Below, in pieces: positions 34,312-43,289 of a stretch of 64,000 bases of DNA. Numbering within the stretch: position 1 is the stretch's first letter; each line of letters begins with the position of its first letter. Under the pieces are notes generated by a model that was not told the DNA's origin, ran no database searches, and was given only the letters and a program-made list of their open reading frames with translations. The position numbers and the translations under genes were made by a program. The DNA is from Hymenobacter rigui (lineage in GTDB: Bacteria > Bacteroidota > Bacteroidia > Cytophagales > Hymenobacteraceae), in NCBI RefSeq assembly GCF_003944715.1, contig NZ_RWIT01000016.1:38991-102990 (forward strand). Direction: 5' to 3'.

Positions 34312-36165
34312 ATGAAACGCTACCTTCTGCCTACCCTCACGGCCGCCGTACTAGCCTCCTGCGCCCCTACGGCCAAAACGCCCACGGCTACAGTGCCCGC
34401 CACTACCCAGCCGGAACCAGCCACCCAGCCCGCCGCCCCGTCGTGGTCGGAACAGGCTGATGCTTTTTTGAAGGAATACTCGGCTGAATATGTGCGCCTG
34501 TACACGCAGTCATCGGAGGCGGAATGGCGCTCCAACACCCACATTGTGGCCGGCGACACAGCCAACTCCGGCGCTACGGCCCGGGCCAACGAGCGGATGG
34601 CCGCCTTCACCGGCTCCACCCGCAACATTGAGCGCCTGCGCGAGCTGCTGGACCACAAAGATCAGTTTTCCGAAATTCAGGTAAAGCAGCTGCAGACGGC
34701 CCTCTACAACGCCGCCAACTCGCCCCAGACCATTGCCGACGTGGTGAATCGCCGCATCAAGGCCGAAACCCAGCAGACGGAGAAGCTTTACGGCTTCGAC
34801 TATAAGTACCAGGGCAAATCAGTCACTACCAACAACTTGGACGAACTGCTGCGCAAGGAGAACAACCCGCTGAAGCGCCAGCAGATCTGGGAAGCCAGCA
34901 AGGCTATCGGCCCCACCCTCAAGGACGGGCTGCTGAACCTGCGTGATTTGCGCAACCAGACGGTCCAGGCCCTGGGCTACCCCGACTACTTCAGCTACCA
35001 GGCCTCCGACTACGGCCTGAGCCGGGAGGAAATGATGACGCTGGTGCGCAAAATCAACGAGGAGCTGCGCCCCTTGTACCGGGAGCTGCACACCTACGCC
35101 CGCTACGAGCTGGCCAAGAAATACGGCGTGAAGCAGGTGCCCGACTACCTGCCCGCCTCCTGGCTGCCTAACCGCTGGGGCCAGGACTGGAGCGCCATGG
35201 TGGACGTGAAGGGCCTCAACATTGACCCCGTGCTGGCCAAGAAAGGCCCCGAGTGGCAGGTGCAGCAGGCCGAGCGGTTCTACCAGAGCCTGGGCTTCCC
35301 GGCATTACCCGGCTCGTTCTACGAGAAATCCAGCCTGTATCCGCTGCCCAAGGGCGCAACTTACAAGAAGAACAACCACGCCTCGGCCTGGCACATGGAC
35401 CTGAACCAGGACGTACGCAGCCTAATGAGCGTGGAAGGCAACACTGAGTGGTACGAAACCACCCACCACGAGCTGGGCCACATCTACTACTACCTCACCT
35501 ACACCAACCCCGAGGTGCCGCCCTTGCTGCGCGGCGGGGCCAACCGCGCCTACCACGAGGCCATGGGTTCCCTCATGGGCCTGGCCGCCACCCAGAAACC
35601 CTTCCTGGCCGGCCTGGGTCTGGTGGACGCCAAAGCCAAAACCGACCAGACGCAGACCCTGCTGAAGGAAGCCCTGAACTACGCCGTATTCATCCCGTTT
35701 GCCTCGGGGGTAATGAGCGAGTGGGAGAACAGCTTCTACGCTGATAAGCTGCCCGCCGACCAGCTCAACGCCCGCTGGTGGGCACTGGCCAAGCAGTACC
35801 AGGGCATTGTGCCCCTCACCACCCGCGGCGAGCAGTACCTCGACCCGGCCACCAAAACCCACATCAACGACGACCCCGCGCAGTACTATGACTACGCCCT
35901 GTCGTACGTCATCTTGTTCCAGCTGCACGACCACATCAGCAAGCAGATCCTGAAGCAGGACCCGCACGCCACCAACTACTACGGCAACAAGGAAGTCGGC
36001 ACGTTCCTGGCCGACATCATGCGGCCCGGGGCCAGCAAGGACTGGCGCACCGTGCTGAAGGAAAAAACCGGCGAAGACCTCTCAGCCCGCGCCATGGTAG
36101 AATACTTCCAGCCCCTGATGGCCTACCTGAAACAGCAGAACAAAGGCCGCAAGTACACGATGTAA
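34312..36165 (+). CDS. M2 family peptidyl-dipeptidase (ACE-like), lipoprotein
   Basis: Zinc peptidase of 617 residues with a lipobox at Cys16 (LASC), so outside the inner membrane. After a Thr/Pro/Ala-rich linker, the helical M2 domain runs to the end. The zinc site is HHELGH in TTHHELGHIYYYLTY near residue 385, and the third ligand is probably the Glu in YHEAMGSLM 23 residues on. The C-terminal part LSYVILFQLHDHI matches the angiotensin-converting enzyme fold. It would release dipeptides from peptide C-termini. The start at 34312 gives the signal; the longer frame does not. A terminator follows. Confidence 0.9.
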   Translation: MKRYLLPTLTAAVLASCAPTAKTPTATVPATTQPEPATQPAAPSWSEQADAFLKEYSAEYVRLYTQSSEAEWRSNTHIVAGDTANSGATARANERMAAFTGSTRNIERLRELLDHKDQFSEIQVKQLQTALYNAANSPQTIADVVNRRIKAETQQTEKLYGFDYKYQGKSVTTNNLDELLRKENNPLKRQQIWEASKAIGPTLKDGLLNLRDLRNQTVQALGYPDYFSYQASDYGLSREEMMTLVRKINEELRPLYRELHTYARYELAKKYGVKQVPDYLPASWLPNRWGQDWSAMVDVKGLNIDPVLAKKGPEWQVQQAERFYQSLGFPALPGSFYEKSSLYPLPKGATYKKNNHASAWHMDLNQDVRSLMSVEGNTEWYETTHHELGHIYYYLTYTNPEVPPLLRGGANRAYHEAMGSLMGLAATQKPFLAGLGLVDAKAKTDQTQTLLKEALNYAVFIPFASGVMSEWENSFYADKLPADQLNARWWALAKQYQGIVPLTTRGEQYLDPATKTHINDDPAQYYDYALSYVILFQLHDHISKQILKQDPHATNYYGNKEVGTFLADIMRPGASKDWRTVLKEKTGEDLSARAMVEYFQPLMAYLKQQNKGRKYTM

Positions 36166-36172
36166 AACACGA

Positions 36173-36206
36173 AGCCCGATGCCTGCCCCGGCATCGGGCT
36201 TTTATT
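36173..36206 (+). terminator. Rho-independent terminator after the M2 peptidase gene
   Basis: Perfect 11-base stem AGCCCGATGCC / GGCATCGGGCT, six-base loop, then TTTATTATTT. It ends 12 bases before the ATG of the next gene. Confidence 0.88.
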
Positions 36207-36217
36207 ATTTCTTCCAG

Positions 36218-37069
36218 ATGAAGCATACTACCTGGCTGTTTACTGTGCTCCTGCTGTCGTGCCTGAGCCTAACAGTAACCCGGGAAACGCACGCCCAAGC
36301 GCAGGCCGCCCCACTCAGCATCGGCCAGACGTTTACCATTGACTCCAAAGCCCTGGGCGAAACGCGGCGCATCAACGTGTATCTACCGGCCGGCTACGCG
36401 GAATCGACCAAAACGCGGGTGCCGGTGCTGTACATGCCGGATGGCGGAATGGCCGAGGACTTTCTGCATGTGGCGGGGCTGGTGCAGGTGTCGGTGGGCA
36501 ATGCTACCATGCGGCCCTTCCTGCTGGTAGGCATCGAAAACACGGAGCGCCGCCGCGACATGACCGGCCCCACCACCAACGAGAAGGACAAGAAAATAGC
36601 CCCACGGGTGGGCGGCTCGGCCGCTTTTCGTCGGTTTATCCGCACGGAGCTGATGCCCGAAATCAAGCGGCGGTACCGCACCACCGAGGAAACCGCCGTG
36701 GTAGGCGAGTCACTGGCCGGGCTGTTTGTGGTGGAAACTCTGCTGCTGGAGCCGGACCTGTTTACCACCTACCTGGCCTTCGACCCCAGCCTGTGGTGGA
36801 ACAAGCAGCAACTGGTTCAGCAGGCTCCCAACTTTCTGGCTACGTACAAAGGTCCGCCTAAAACCCTGTTCATCGCCACCAGCAACGAGCCGGGAATCGT
36901 GACCGATGCCGGTAGCTTTGTAAAGGCCTTACAGGCGGCCAGCAACCCGGCTATTCAGTGGCAGTATGAACCTATGCCCCAGGAAACGCATGGCACCATT
37001 TACCATCCGGCGGCGCTACGGGCATTTCGGCAGGTATTCCGGCCGGCGGCAGTTTCATCGGGGAAATGA
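36218..37069 (+). CDS. exported alpha/beta hydrolase (esterase, Fes/IroE-like)
   Basis: Exported protein of 283 residues with a signal peptide ending near THAQA (residue 26). The putative-esterase fold is visible: RRINVYLPAGYAES, VPVLYMPDGG (about 68-78), the nucleophile elbow VVGESLAGLFVVETLL with Ser near residue 168, and a His in PQETHGTIYH close to the end. Relatives hydrolyse siderophore or sugar esters; nothing here fixes the substrate. The gene starts directly after the terminator of the peptidase gene, so its promoter must overlap that hairpin region. It converges on the GAF gene with nine bases between stops. Confidence 0.8.
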   Translation: MKHTTWLFTVLLLSCLSLTVTRETHAQAQAAPLSIGQTFTIDSKALGETRRINVYLPAGYAESTKTRVPVLYMPDGGMAEDFLHVAGLVQVSVGNATMRPFLLVGIENTERRRDMTGPTTNEKDKKIAPRVGGSAAFRRFIRTELMPEIKRRYRTTEETAVVGESLAGLFVVETLLLEPDLFTTYLAFDPSLWWNKQQLVQQAPNFLATYKGPPKTLFIATSNEPGIVTDAGSFVKALQAASNPAIQWQYEPMPQETHGTIYHPAALRAFRQVFRPAAVSSGK

Positions 37070-37078
37070 ATAATGGCT

Positions 37079-37801
37079 TTACGCGTGGGCCGATGGAATT
37101 TCTTTCATGCGGCGGTCCAGCACTTTACCCACACCGGCCAGGCGGCGCAACACCAAATCCTGAATCTCGTCATCGTCGAGGTTGATACCGTTGTTGCGGG
37201 TGCTGAGGTAGCGGGTCAGGGCCGCGTTATCGTCCAGCGTAGCGGTGAGTTCCTGCTGGGCCGCTTCCCACGCATCGGTCATATCCACGTTCAGGTACTG
37301 AAAACGCAGCTCGATGGTGCGGCTCACCAGGTTGGCCAGTTGGGTTAATACGTCCTCTTCGGCGGCCGACAGCGTCCGGAATTCCCGCCCGATAACGGCC
37401 ATCATACCAATTCGCTCCCCATCCGGCATCCGCAGTGCCGAGCCCGCATAAAAACCCAGGCCCAGCGCCTGAGCCACATCAGGCTTGATGAGCTGACAGC
37501 TTTCGGCTTTATAGTCGGAGGTGATGATGGGCAAATCCAACAGAATGGCGGCTGAGCACATGCTTTCCGTGCGGGGCAAGCCCGGCACTCCCTCCGCCCC
37601 TGTTAAGGCTTTAAAATGCACGTACTCCTCATCGACCAGTGAAATCAGCGCAATGGGCGTATTAAAGAGTTGTGCTGCCCAGGCCACGTACTCATCGAAT
37701 ATCTGCTCAGGGGTAGTGTTGGCAACCTGGTAAAGATGCAGTGTCCGGAGCCGGCTCGCCTCATTTGCCGGAATCAGGGAGGCGGGAAAAGATATACTCA
37801 T
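37079..37801 (-). CDS. GAF domain protein
   Basis: Soluble protein of 240 residues. Residues 25-165 form a GAF domain: FDEYVAWAAQLFNTPIALISLVDEEYVHFKALTG, then CSAAILLDLPIITSD, and a strand pair FYAGSALRMPDGERIGMMAVI. The remaining 75 residues are helical and charged with no output domain. GAF proteins of this one-domain type bind small molecules or act as methionine-sulfoxide reductase relatives, but the fRMsr cysteines are not all present. A terminator hairpin belonging to the upstream pirin gene ends just before its ATG. Confidence 0.82.
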   Translation of the reverse strand: MSISFPASLIPANEASRLRTLHLYQVANTTPEQIFDEYVAWAAQLFNTPIALISLVDEEYVHFKALTGAEGVPGLPRTESMCSAAILLDLPIITSDYKAESCQLIKPDVAQALGLGFYAGSALRMPDGERIGMMAVIGREFRTLSAAEEDVLTQLANLVSRTIELRFQYLNVDMTDAWEAAQQELTATLDDNAALTRYLSTRNNGINLDDDEIQDLVLRRLAGVGKVLDRRMKEIPSAHA

Positions 37802-37805
37802 GAAA

Positions 37806-37852
37806 AACAGCCAACTGAATGTAGATTGTTACTCTACTATTCAGCTGGCTTT
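37806..37852 (-). terminator. terminator of the pirin gene, abutting the GAF start codon
   Basis: On the minus strand the arm AGCCAGCTGAATAGTAGA pairs with TCTACATTCAGTTGGCT and is followed by GTTTTTC, a typical Rho-independent terminator. It ends five bases before the GAF ATG. Confidence 0.75.
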
Positions 37853-37895
37853 AAAGTTTGCGACAAACCGGGAAAAACCGGTATTTAATCAAGAT

Positions 37896-38615
37896 TTAAT
37901 AGTTGGCTTCGCTGCCGGGCAAGTCTATCAGAATGAACTGCGCATCGGCAGATGCCTGGATTTCCAATACGTGCTCATCGGTGGAGCGGATCTGGTCGTT
38001 GGGCCCGATGTCCACTCCGTTCACGTATACCTTGCCTTCCTTCACGTACAGAAAAGTATTGCGGATTGGAAACGTCTTAAACGACACCGTTTTGCCCTCC
38101 CGCAGGTTGCACCAGTACACGGTGCTGTTGGAGTTCATGTACACCACATCCTCCAGCACCCGCTGCCCGGAAACCAGGGGCACCAACTCGTTTTTAGTGT
38201 CCAGAAAGCTTACATCCTTCTGCTCATAACTAGGTGCCAGCCCTTTTTGGTTGGGCAGAAACCACAGCTGATATAAGTGCACCGGCTTGTCCGTTTCATT
38301 CTTTTCGGAATGCGCCAGGCCCGTGCCCGCCGTCATGCGCTGCACCTCGCCCTTCGTGATAGAGCGGCGGTTACCCATGGTGTCTTCGTGAGTCAGCTCT
38401 CCTTCCAGCACCAGCGTTACTATTTCCATTTCGGAGTGCGGGTGTTGCGGAAAGCCGGCATTGCCCTGCACCGTATCATCATTGAATACCCGCAACGGCC
38501 CGAAATGCACGTTCTGAGAGTCGTAGTAGTCGGCAAAGCTGAACAGGAAATAGCTATTGAGCCAGGCCACGGGCGCAGCATGATGACGGTCGGTGGCAGG
38601 AATGAGCTTAAGCAT
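37896..38615 (-). CDS. pirin family bicupin protein
   Basis: Protein of 239 residues with two cupin halves. The N-terminal half has FGPLRVFNDDTVQGNAGFPQHPHSEMEIVTLVLEG, in which His-x-His plus a Glu supply the metal site, followed by GEVQRMTAGTGLAHSEKN with the fourth His, as in pirins and quercetinase-like YhhW. The C-terminal half is shorter and lacks the metal set. Function in bacteria is uncertain, with quercetin dioxygenase or stress roles proposed. The start is the ATG at 38615 (MLKLIPATDRHHA); the longer frame to 38705 adds a Cys-rich stretch without similarity. Confidence 0.9.
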   Translation of the reverse strand: MLKLIPATDRHHAAPVAWLNSYFLFSFADYYDSQNVHFGPLRVFNDDTVQGNAGFPQHPHSEMEIVTLVLEGELTHEDTMGNRRSITKGEVQRMTAGTGLAHSEKNETDKPVHLYQLWFLPNQKGLAPSYEQKDVSFLDTKNELVPLVSGQRVLEDVVYMNSNSTVYWCNLREGKTVSFKTFPIRNTFLYVKEGKVYVNGVDIGPNDQIRSTDEHVLEIQASADAQFILIDLPGSEANY

Positions 38616-38716
38616 CGGGAGTCGGGTTGATGGAATACCCCGCTGTACGCAAGCAATGCATCTGCGGTTGATAGTGGCCACGCAACCGGAGCAGTGCCAG
38701 CGCACTAATGGGCCAC

Positions 38717-38747
38717 AAAAAAAGCCTCCATGGTGGGAGGCTTTTTT
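38717..38747. terminator. bidirectional terminator
   Basis: A-run, stem GCCTCC / GGAGGC, T-run. It lies between the LexA-like regulator gene and the pirin gene, both on the minus strand, and terminates the regulator. Confidence 0.85.
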
Positions 38748-38775
38748 GCAACTGGCGAGCAGTAACAGCTCGTGC

Positions 38776-39582
38776 TTAGACTTTTTTCATGGTGCTGACC
38801 TGCTGCTGCAAATCCAGCACGATGCTGGCCAGACGGTTGAGCGAAAGGTCGGCAATGGGGAAAGTGCTGCTGATATAGGCCTTGGCCTCCCAGATTTCCA
38901 CCACGTCCTCCACTTCAATCTCATACGGAGAGTACAGCGTATTGTCGGAGTGGAGCGTGAGGCGAGCGGCATCCTTCAGGCGGTTGAACACGCGCTTGAA
39001 CACGATGCCCTCTTTGCCCGACACCACAATGCAGGGAGTCCCGTCCTTGATGCTCAGCCAGTCATCCACGTAGCGGCCCACAATGACGGTGCCGCTGGCA
39101 ATGGGCAGCATCGAGTCGCCGGCAATTTCGAAGGCGCGGTAAGTGCCGGTGTTGCCCAGCATGGGCAGCCGGAACTTGGGCAGCTCCTCCAAATACTCGG
39201 GGTCGGCGTAGCCGTTGAGGTAGCCGGCGGCGGCTTTCTGAGGCACCAGTTCAATGTTTTCGTTCTGGTCCCGGTCTACGGTCAGGGCCAGAATGCGTAG
39301 GCCGTTGCTCCGATTACCCTGCTCGGCCGCGGCCTGAGCCGTTTGCGCCTGCAGCTGTGCAGCGGCTTTGGCGTTCTTTTTCTTGGTAAAGTCGGTGGTT
39401 ACCAGGGCATCCAGGGTAATACCGAATAGGCGGGCCATATTTACCAGCGTGGTTAGCTTGGGCTCGGCCCGGCCTTCTTCGTACGCGCCCACCAGGGAGC
39501 GTTTGATGCCAAGTTTTTCGGCCATCTGGGCCTGCGTGAGGCTCAGCTCGCGCCGCCAGAATTTGAGGTTGGTGTTAATCAT
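38776..39582 (-). CDS. XRE-family regulator with S24/LexA-like C-terminal domain
   Basis: Repressor of 268 residues. The helix-turn-helix covers about 5-60 (LKFWRRELSLTQAQMAEKLGIKRSLVGAYEEGRAEP). After a charged linker, an S24 peptidase-like fold runs from about 125 to 245: FEIAGDSMLPIASGTVIVGRYVDDW, with Ser in GDSM as the LexA-type nucleophile, and GIVFKRVFNRL with the Lys general base. This is the plan of cI/LexA-like and HipB-like regulators in Bacteroidota that may self-cleave on DNA damage. No obvious target operon adjoins. The ATG at 39582 (MINTNLKF) gives the standard start. Confidence 0.9.
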   Translation of the reverse strand: MINTNLKFWRRELSLTQAQMAEKLGIKRSLVGAYEEGRAEPKLTTLVNMARLFGITLDALVTTDFTKKKNAKAAAQLQAQTAQAAAEQGNRSNGLRILALTVDRDQNENIELVPQKAAAGYLNGYADPEYLEELPKFRLPMLGNTGTYRAFEIAGDSMLPIASGTVIVGRYVDDWLSIKDGTPCIVVSGKEGIVFKRVFNRLKDAARLTLHSDNTLYSPYEIEVEDVVEIWEAKAYISSTFPIADLSLNRLASIVLDLQQQVSTMKKV

Positions 39583-39702
39583 AACGCAGGGGAGCCGGGG
39601 AATAGGGCTGCGACGGCAAGCAAGTACCGGCTCACGAAGATACAAACCCGTTTACGCGAATACTAATTCAATTAGCTGAAATTTTTACTAAAATTTTGGG
39701 GA

Positions 39703-40597
39703 CTAGAGCTTTGTTTCCGGCTCAGCTACCGAATTCGCCCACCACTCGTCCCCGCTCCAGTAGCCGCTCCAACCCAGTCGGGCGTACTCCGGGTTGAACT
39801 CAAGCAGGCGCTGGCCCAGTGCAAAGCGCCGAAAAACCTGGGTTCCATACAGGAGAACGTCCTCCACAAACACGACCCGCGTGGTGTGCCCCGTGGTGTA
39901 TTCCGTCCAGACGCATTCAAACTTCTCGTTGCCCCCTCTGGCTCCTTCCGAGAAGCGCACCGACTGCGGCACGTACCGCCCGTTGCGGCACTGCGCCAGG
40001 TCAATATCGACCAAGCCAACTAGGTACCCGTTGCCTGCCTGCCTGCCGGGGCTGGGCCCAGCAGCCCCCCCCCCGAATAGTATAGGTAGCTACCGTTTCG
40101 TATCCCGGCGGCGGCGGAAATGCCCCCAGAATTCTACCCTCAGTTGGCTCACTTACCTGATACGCCGTGAGGTCGGGCTCGCTCGGCCGGCGGGAAGCAA
40201 GGCGCCGCATCCGATTGAGTACTATCTGCCCGGCTATTGGCTGAATGTTTTCCTGGTAACGGGTTTTTCCCTTCACCGTCCACACGTTCAGGCAGCCCGG
40301 CACGGGTTGCAGATGCTCGAATAGTACTTCAATCCGGCGGTTTTCGGGGCCAAAGAACCCCTGCATGGCCATATTATGAAAGTCCGGGTCGTCCAGGCTC
40401 TCAACATAGTCGCGGAGGGGATGCCGGGCCAGAAAGTGTCGTAGCGGAGCGGTAGAGCCTGTGTCGGGTACCGGCAAGGAAAGATTACCAGGGCTGAACT
40501 GAGTTACCTGCACAGGCGCGGAGTTTACCTCAGAAATGCTGGCGGAGCTGCAGGCTCCCAGTCCCAGGCTTAACAGGATACCCCAGTCGGCTCTCAT
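39703..40597 (-). pseudogene. lipoprotein of the WWAEP-tail family, frameshifted at a ten-G run (copy A)
   Basis: Two reading pieces together make one member of the paralogous family. The upstream part (40597-40001) has a lipobox (LGAC, Cys16), then GFFGPENRRIEVLFEHL and KTRYQENIQPIAGQIVL. It leaves frame at a run of ten C on the plus strand (40065-40074, G on the coding strand). The downstream part (ending 39703) continues with NGYLVGLVDIDLAQ and the C-terminal NPEYARLGWSGYWSGDEWW. Removing one G restores a frame of 297 residues. It overlaps copy B by four bases (ATGA). It may be phase-variable, truly broken or a sequencing error; the family function is unknown. Confidence 0.85.
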
Positions 40598-41541
40598 AAT
40601 CCGGCGCTGGTATCGGTAGGGGCGCCCACACCAATGCTGGCTGATGCTGGTTTGCGGGCCGGTACTTTCACCGGCTCAGCCCACCACTCGTCGTTTTCCC
40701 AGTAAGAGTCCCAGCCCAGCTTGGCGTATTTGGGATTGATGACCACGTCCCGCTCCCCCACCTCAAACTCCTCCAGCACATGCTCGGCGAAACCACCCAC
40801 GTTTTCCACCAGAATAAACGGTTTGGTATGGGCGGTTCGGTAGCTGGTCCACTCGCCGTCGAACAGCAGGGCGGCCCCACGCGCACCGTCGGTTTGGCGC
40901 AGTGAGACTGATTGTAGCCCGTGCTGGTCGGTCACGGCCACGTCCAGCACGGCCTGTCCGGTAAACTGGCCTCCCCCATCGGTGGCGGGCTCCTGCCACG
41001 CAAACCGCCCCGTAAGCGTGTAGTAGCGCTCGGCCCGGGGCGCGCCGGGCAGACGCACGATGGTTACCATGCGCATGGCTTCCTGCTCGGCTTCGTAGGC
41101 CAGCTCGGCCTTGTTGAGTGCCGGCTGGGGCCGGATGCCAGTCAGCTCAATGGTGCCCTGCAGCTCCCGGATGCGGCCTTTGAACCGACTCCGACCCGCC
41201 ACCAGCAGGCGGCGCGGCTGGGCGGCGTCGGGCCGCACCCGCAGGAACACTACCTCAATGCGGTGCCGCTCGGGGCCGAAGAAGCCGTTGTATGGAATAG
41301 TTTCCTGCTCACTGCGCACCGACTGCAGCAGCGGAGCTACGGCGTACTGCCGCAGAAACCGGGTCAGCGCGGAATCGGGCAGAGCAGCCGGGGTGGGCGG
41401 CGGTACGGGCAGCGTAGCCTGGTAGCGGGAAGGTGGCGGCGGTGGCGATGGTGAGGCGGCCGCCGACCGGGCCGCAGTGGGCTGCTTGGGCTGACAGCTA
41501 CCCAGCCAACCCAGTAGGGCTAGAACCAGAATCGGGCGCAT
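40594..41541 (-). CDS. lipoprotein of the WWAEP-tail family (copy B, intact)
   Basis: Intact 315-residue lipoprotein (lipobox LGSC, Cys16). A Pro/Ala/Ser-rich linker (about 18-55) precedes a domain with NGFFGPERHRIEVVFLRVRPD (about 84-104), GRSRFKGRIRELQGTIELTG (about 115-135), then FTGQAVLDVAV, a charged loop and the C-terminal block ERDVVINPKYAKLGWDSYWENDEWWAEP. The last 25 residues after it are Ala/Pro-rich. I do not recognise any known family. Its gene starts four bases after the end of copy C and overlaps copy A by four, so the three form one transcript. Confidence 0.8.
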   Translation of the reverse strand: MRPILVLALLGWLGSCQPKQPTAARSAAASPSPPPPPSRYQATLPVPPPTPAALPDSALTRFLRQYAVAPLLQSVRSEQETIPYNGFFGPERHRIEVVFLRVRPDAAQPRRLLVAGRSRFKGRIRELQGTIELTGIRPQPALNKAELAYEAEQEAMRMVTIVRLPGAPRAERYYTLTGRFAWQEPATDGGGQFTGQAVLDVAVTDQHGLQSVSLRQTDGARGAALLFDGEWTSYRTAHTKPFILVENVGGFAEHVLEEFEVGERDVVINPKYAKLGWDSYWENDEWWAEPVKVPARKPASASIGVGAPTDTSAGL

Positions 41542-41545
41542 CGGT

Positions 41546-42463
41546 CTACAAAGAAGTGCTGATGACTGTTGCCGTATCTTCCTCCGACATGGTTTCGGCT
41601 TCCTTGGCGGTTACCTGGCCGGGCTCGGCCCACCATTCTTCGTTTTGCCAGTAGGTATCCCAGCCCAACTTGGCGTATTTGGGGTTGAAATCGATGTCCC
41701 GCTCGCCAATGATGAAGTCGCGAAAAATGTCCTGCTGGTAATCAAAAATATTCTGCACCCACAGTACCGGCTTCTGCTGTCTGGATTCCGCGTTCATCCA
41801 CGTTCCTTTGAACAGTACATAGCCGCCACGGGTATTCTGCTTGATGTTCCGGCTGAATGGCTTCAGGTTGCCCCGCTCATCAACTGAGAAGTCTATCAGC
41901 ACTTCCCCATTGAATACCCCGGCTCCTTTGTAGCTGGCATCTTCCCGAAGAGTAAAAGTACCCAGGGAGGAATACGCATTTACGGCGTTAATATCGGCCA
42001 GATACCTCTTGCCATCCTTGGCGGAAAAGTCTTTCGGGGCTTTTTTCAACGGGGCCTGCCCGCCCAGCTGGGTAAAGCGCAGCTCACCTTAGAAGGGCGT
42101 AATGGCCTTTTTGAATCGGTTTTTACCCTTCACGAAGTAATGCGCGGGGTCAGCCGGGTCGCGGCGCACGTCCAGCAGGGCAAACTCGATGCGGTAGTGG
42201 TCAGCGCCGTAGAAGCCGTTCATGACCTCCGAGTCGTCGGGCTCCTTGGCAATCAGGCTGCTCAAATCGTACTCCGCAAAAAACTGCCGTTCTTCTGCCG
42301 ACAATGCCGGGGCGGCTACCGGGGCAGCAACGGCGGCTTCTGGTTCAACAGCTACGATGCTGGATACAGCCGCCGGCGCAGAAGCAGTACTGGCTGGTTT
42401 CTGCTGGCACCCGGCCAATAGGGTCAATAACAGGGCGAAGTAGTAGGTGGAGCGCATCGGCAA
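41546..42463 (-). pseudogene. lipoprotein of the WWAEP-tail family, interrupted by an in-frame TAA (copy C)
   Basis: First gene of the three-copy array. Signal and lipobox (LLAGC, Cys19) are intact, followed by MNGFYGADHYRIEFALLDVRRDPADP and KNRFKKAITPF, where a TAA at 42089-42091 interrupts. The same frame continues without shift through GELRFTQLGG, FNGEVLIDFSVDERGNLKP and the C-terminal NPKYAKLGWDTYWQNEEWWAEP, ending at 41546. The intact homologue has a Gln at about this place (ELQGTIEL), so a single CAA-to-TAA change would explain it. With the stop read through, the product would be about 305 residues. Confidence 0.85.
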
Positions 42464-42508
42464 CGGCTGATAACTATTGAGGAAGAATTATTCGAAGAAA
42501 TATACAGC

Positions 42509-43228
42509 TTAACCTATACCCTCCGCAACCATTGCCGGCTGCCGATGCACTTTTGGAACTGCCGCTGGCCCGAAGGCCCGCAGATACCAGCGGCCCAGTC
42601 CGGCCTGCACCAGCACTTCGGCCAGCAGCAGGTTGCCCACCCAGGAAAGCCACACGACGGTAAGGTAAGTTTCGATGGGCCGGGTCTGGAAGAAGTAGTG
42701 AAGGCCGTAGCTTTCCAGCCGCAGGCTCATGGCAGCCAGCGTGACGGCGTAGGCGCGCAGCATCCACTCGCTGTGCAGCAGCCAGCGCCGCTGCCGGGCC
42801 GTGCGATACGCCTGCCACGTTACCAGCCACCACACCACGCACTGCAGCGTAAAGCCCACCTTAGCCGGCAGCCCGCCGTTGGCGTACAGGGCCAGCACCA
42901 GGCCCGAGGGAGCCGCCAGGGCCAGAATACTTGCCACGTACACCTGCCCCAGCCGCCGGTGCAGGCGCGGCCAGCGGCGGTACACGGCCGGCACCAGCTG
43001 CAGCAATCCAAGTACCAGCACCCACCAGCTACTGGTGATGTGCACGTAAAACCCCACCCGAAACCACGGATTGTCGTTGGTGGCTTCTGACTTGGTGGTC
43101 AGAAACAGAATCCCCTTCTCGAAGCCCAGGTACGGCAGCACCATCGTCAGCATCCTCAGGCTGAAGGCAGCCACGGCCAGAAATGCCAGCAGCTGCCCGG
43201 CGCGTTTAAGAAGCGGATACGTAGGCAT
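42509..43228 (-). CDS. DUF2306 family membrane protein
   Basis: Protein of 239 residues with about seven hydrophobic segments. WPRLHRRLGQVYVASILALAAPSGLVLALYANGG (about 85-120) is the DUF2306 hallmark, with the RLHRxxG pair in a cytoplasmic loop, and WLLHSEWMLRAYAVTLAAMSLR (about 148-170) is the second conserved block. Function unknown; some relatives resemble ferric-reductase-like or cytochrome b561-like four-helix cores through conserved His residues, of which His87 and His152 are candidates here. It is monocistronic, upstream of the lipoprotein array by 45 bases and on the same strand, so read-through is possible. Confidence 0.85.
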   Translation of the reverse strand: MPTYPLLKRAGQLLAFLAVAAFSLRMLTMVLPYLGFEKGILFLTTKSEATNDNPWFRVGFYVHITSSWWVLVLGLLQLVPAVYRRWPRLHRRLGQVYVASILALAAPSGLVLALYANGGLPAKVGFTLQCVVWWLVTWQAYRTARQRRWLLHSEWMLRAYAVTLAAMSLRLESYGLHYFFQTRPIETYLTVVWLSWVGNLLLAEVLVQAGLGRWYLRAFGPAAVPKVHRQPAMVAEGIG

Positions 43229-43289
43229 CAGGCAATTACATTCAGACTATAATCAAACTACCACTATCCACTGATTAACAAATAGTCAC

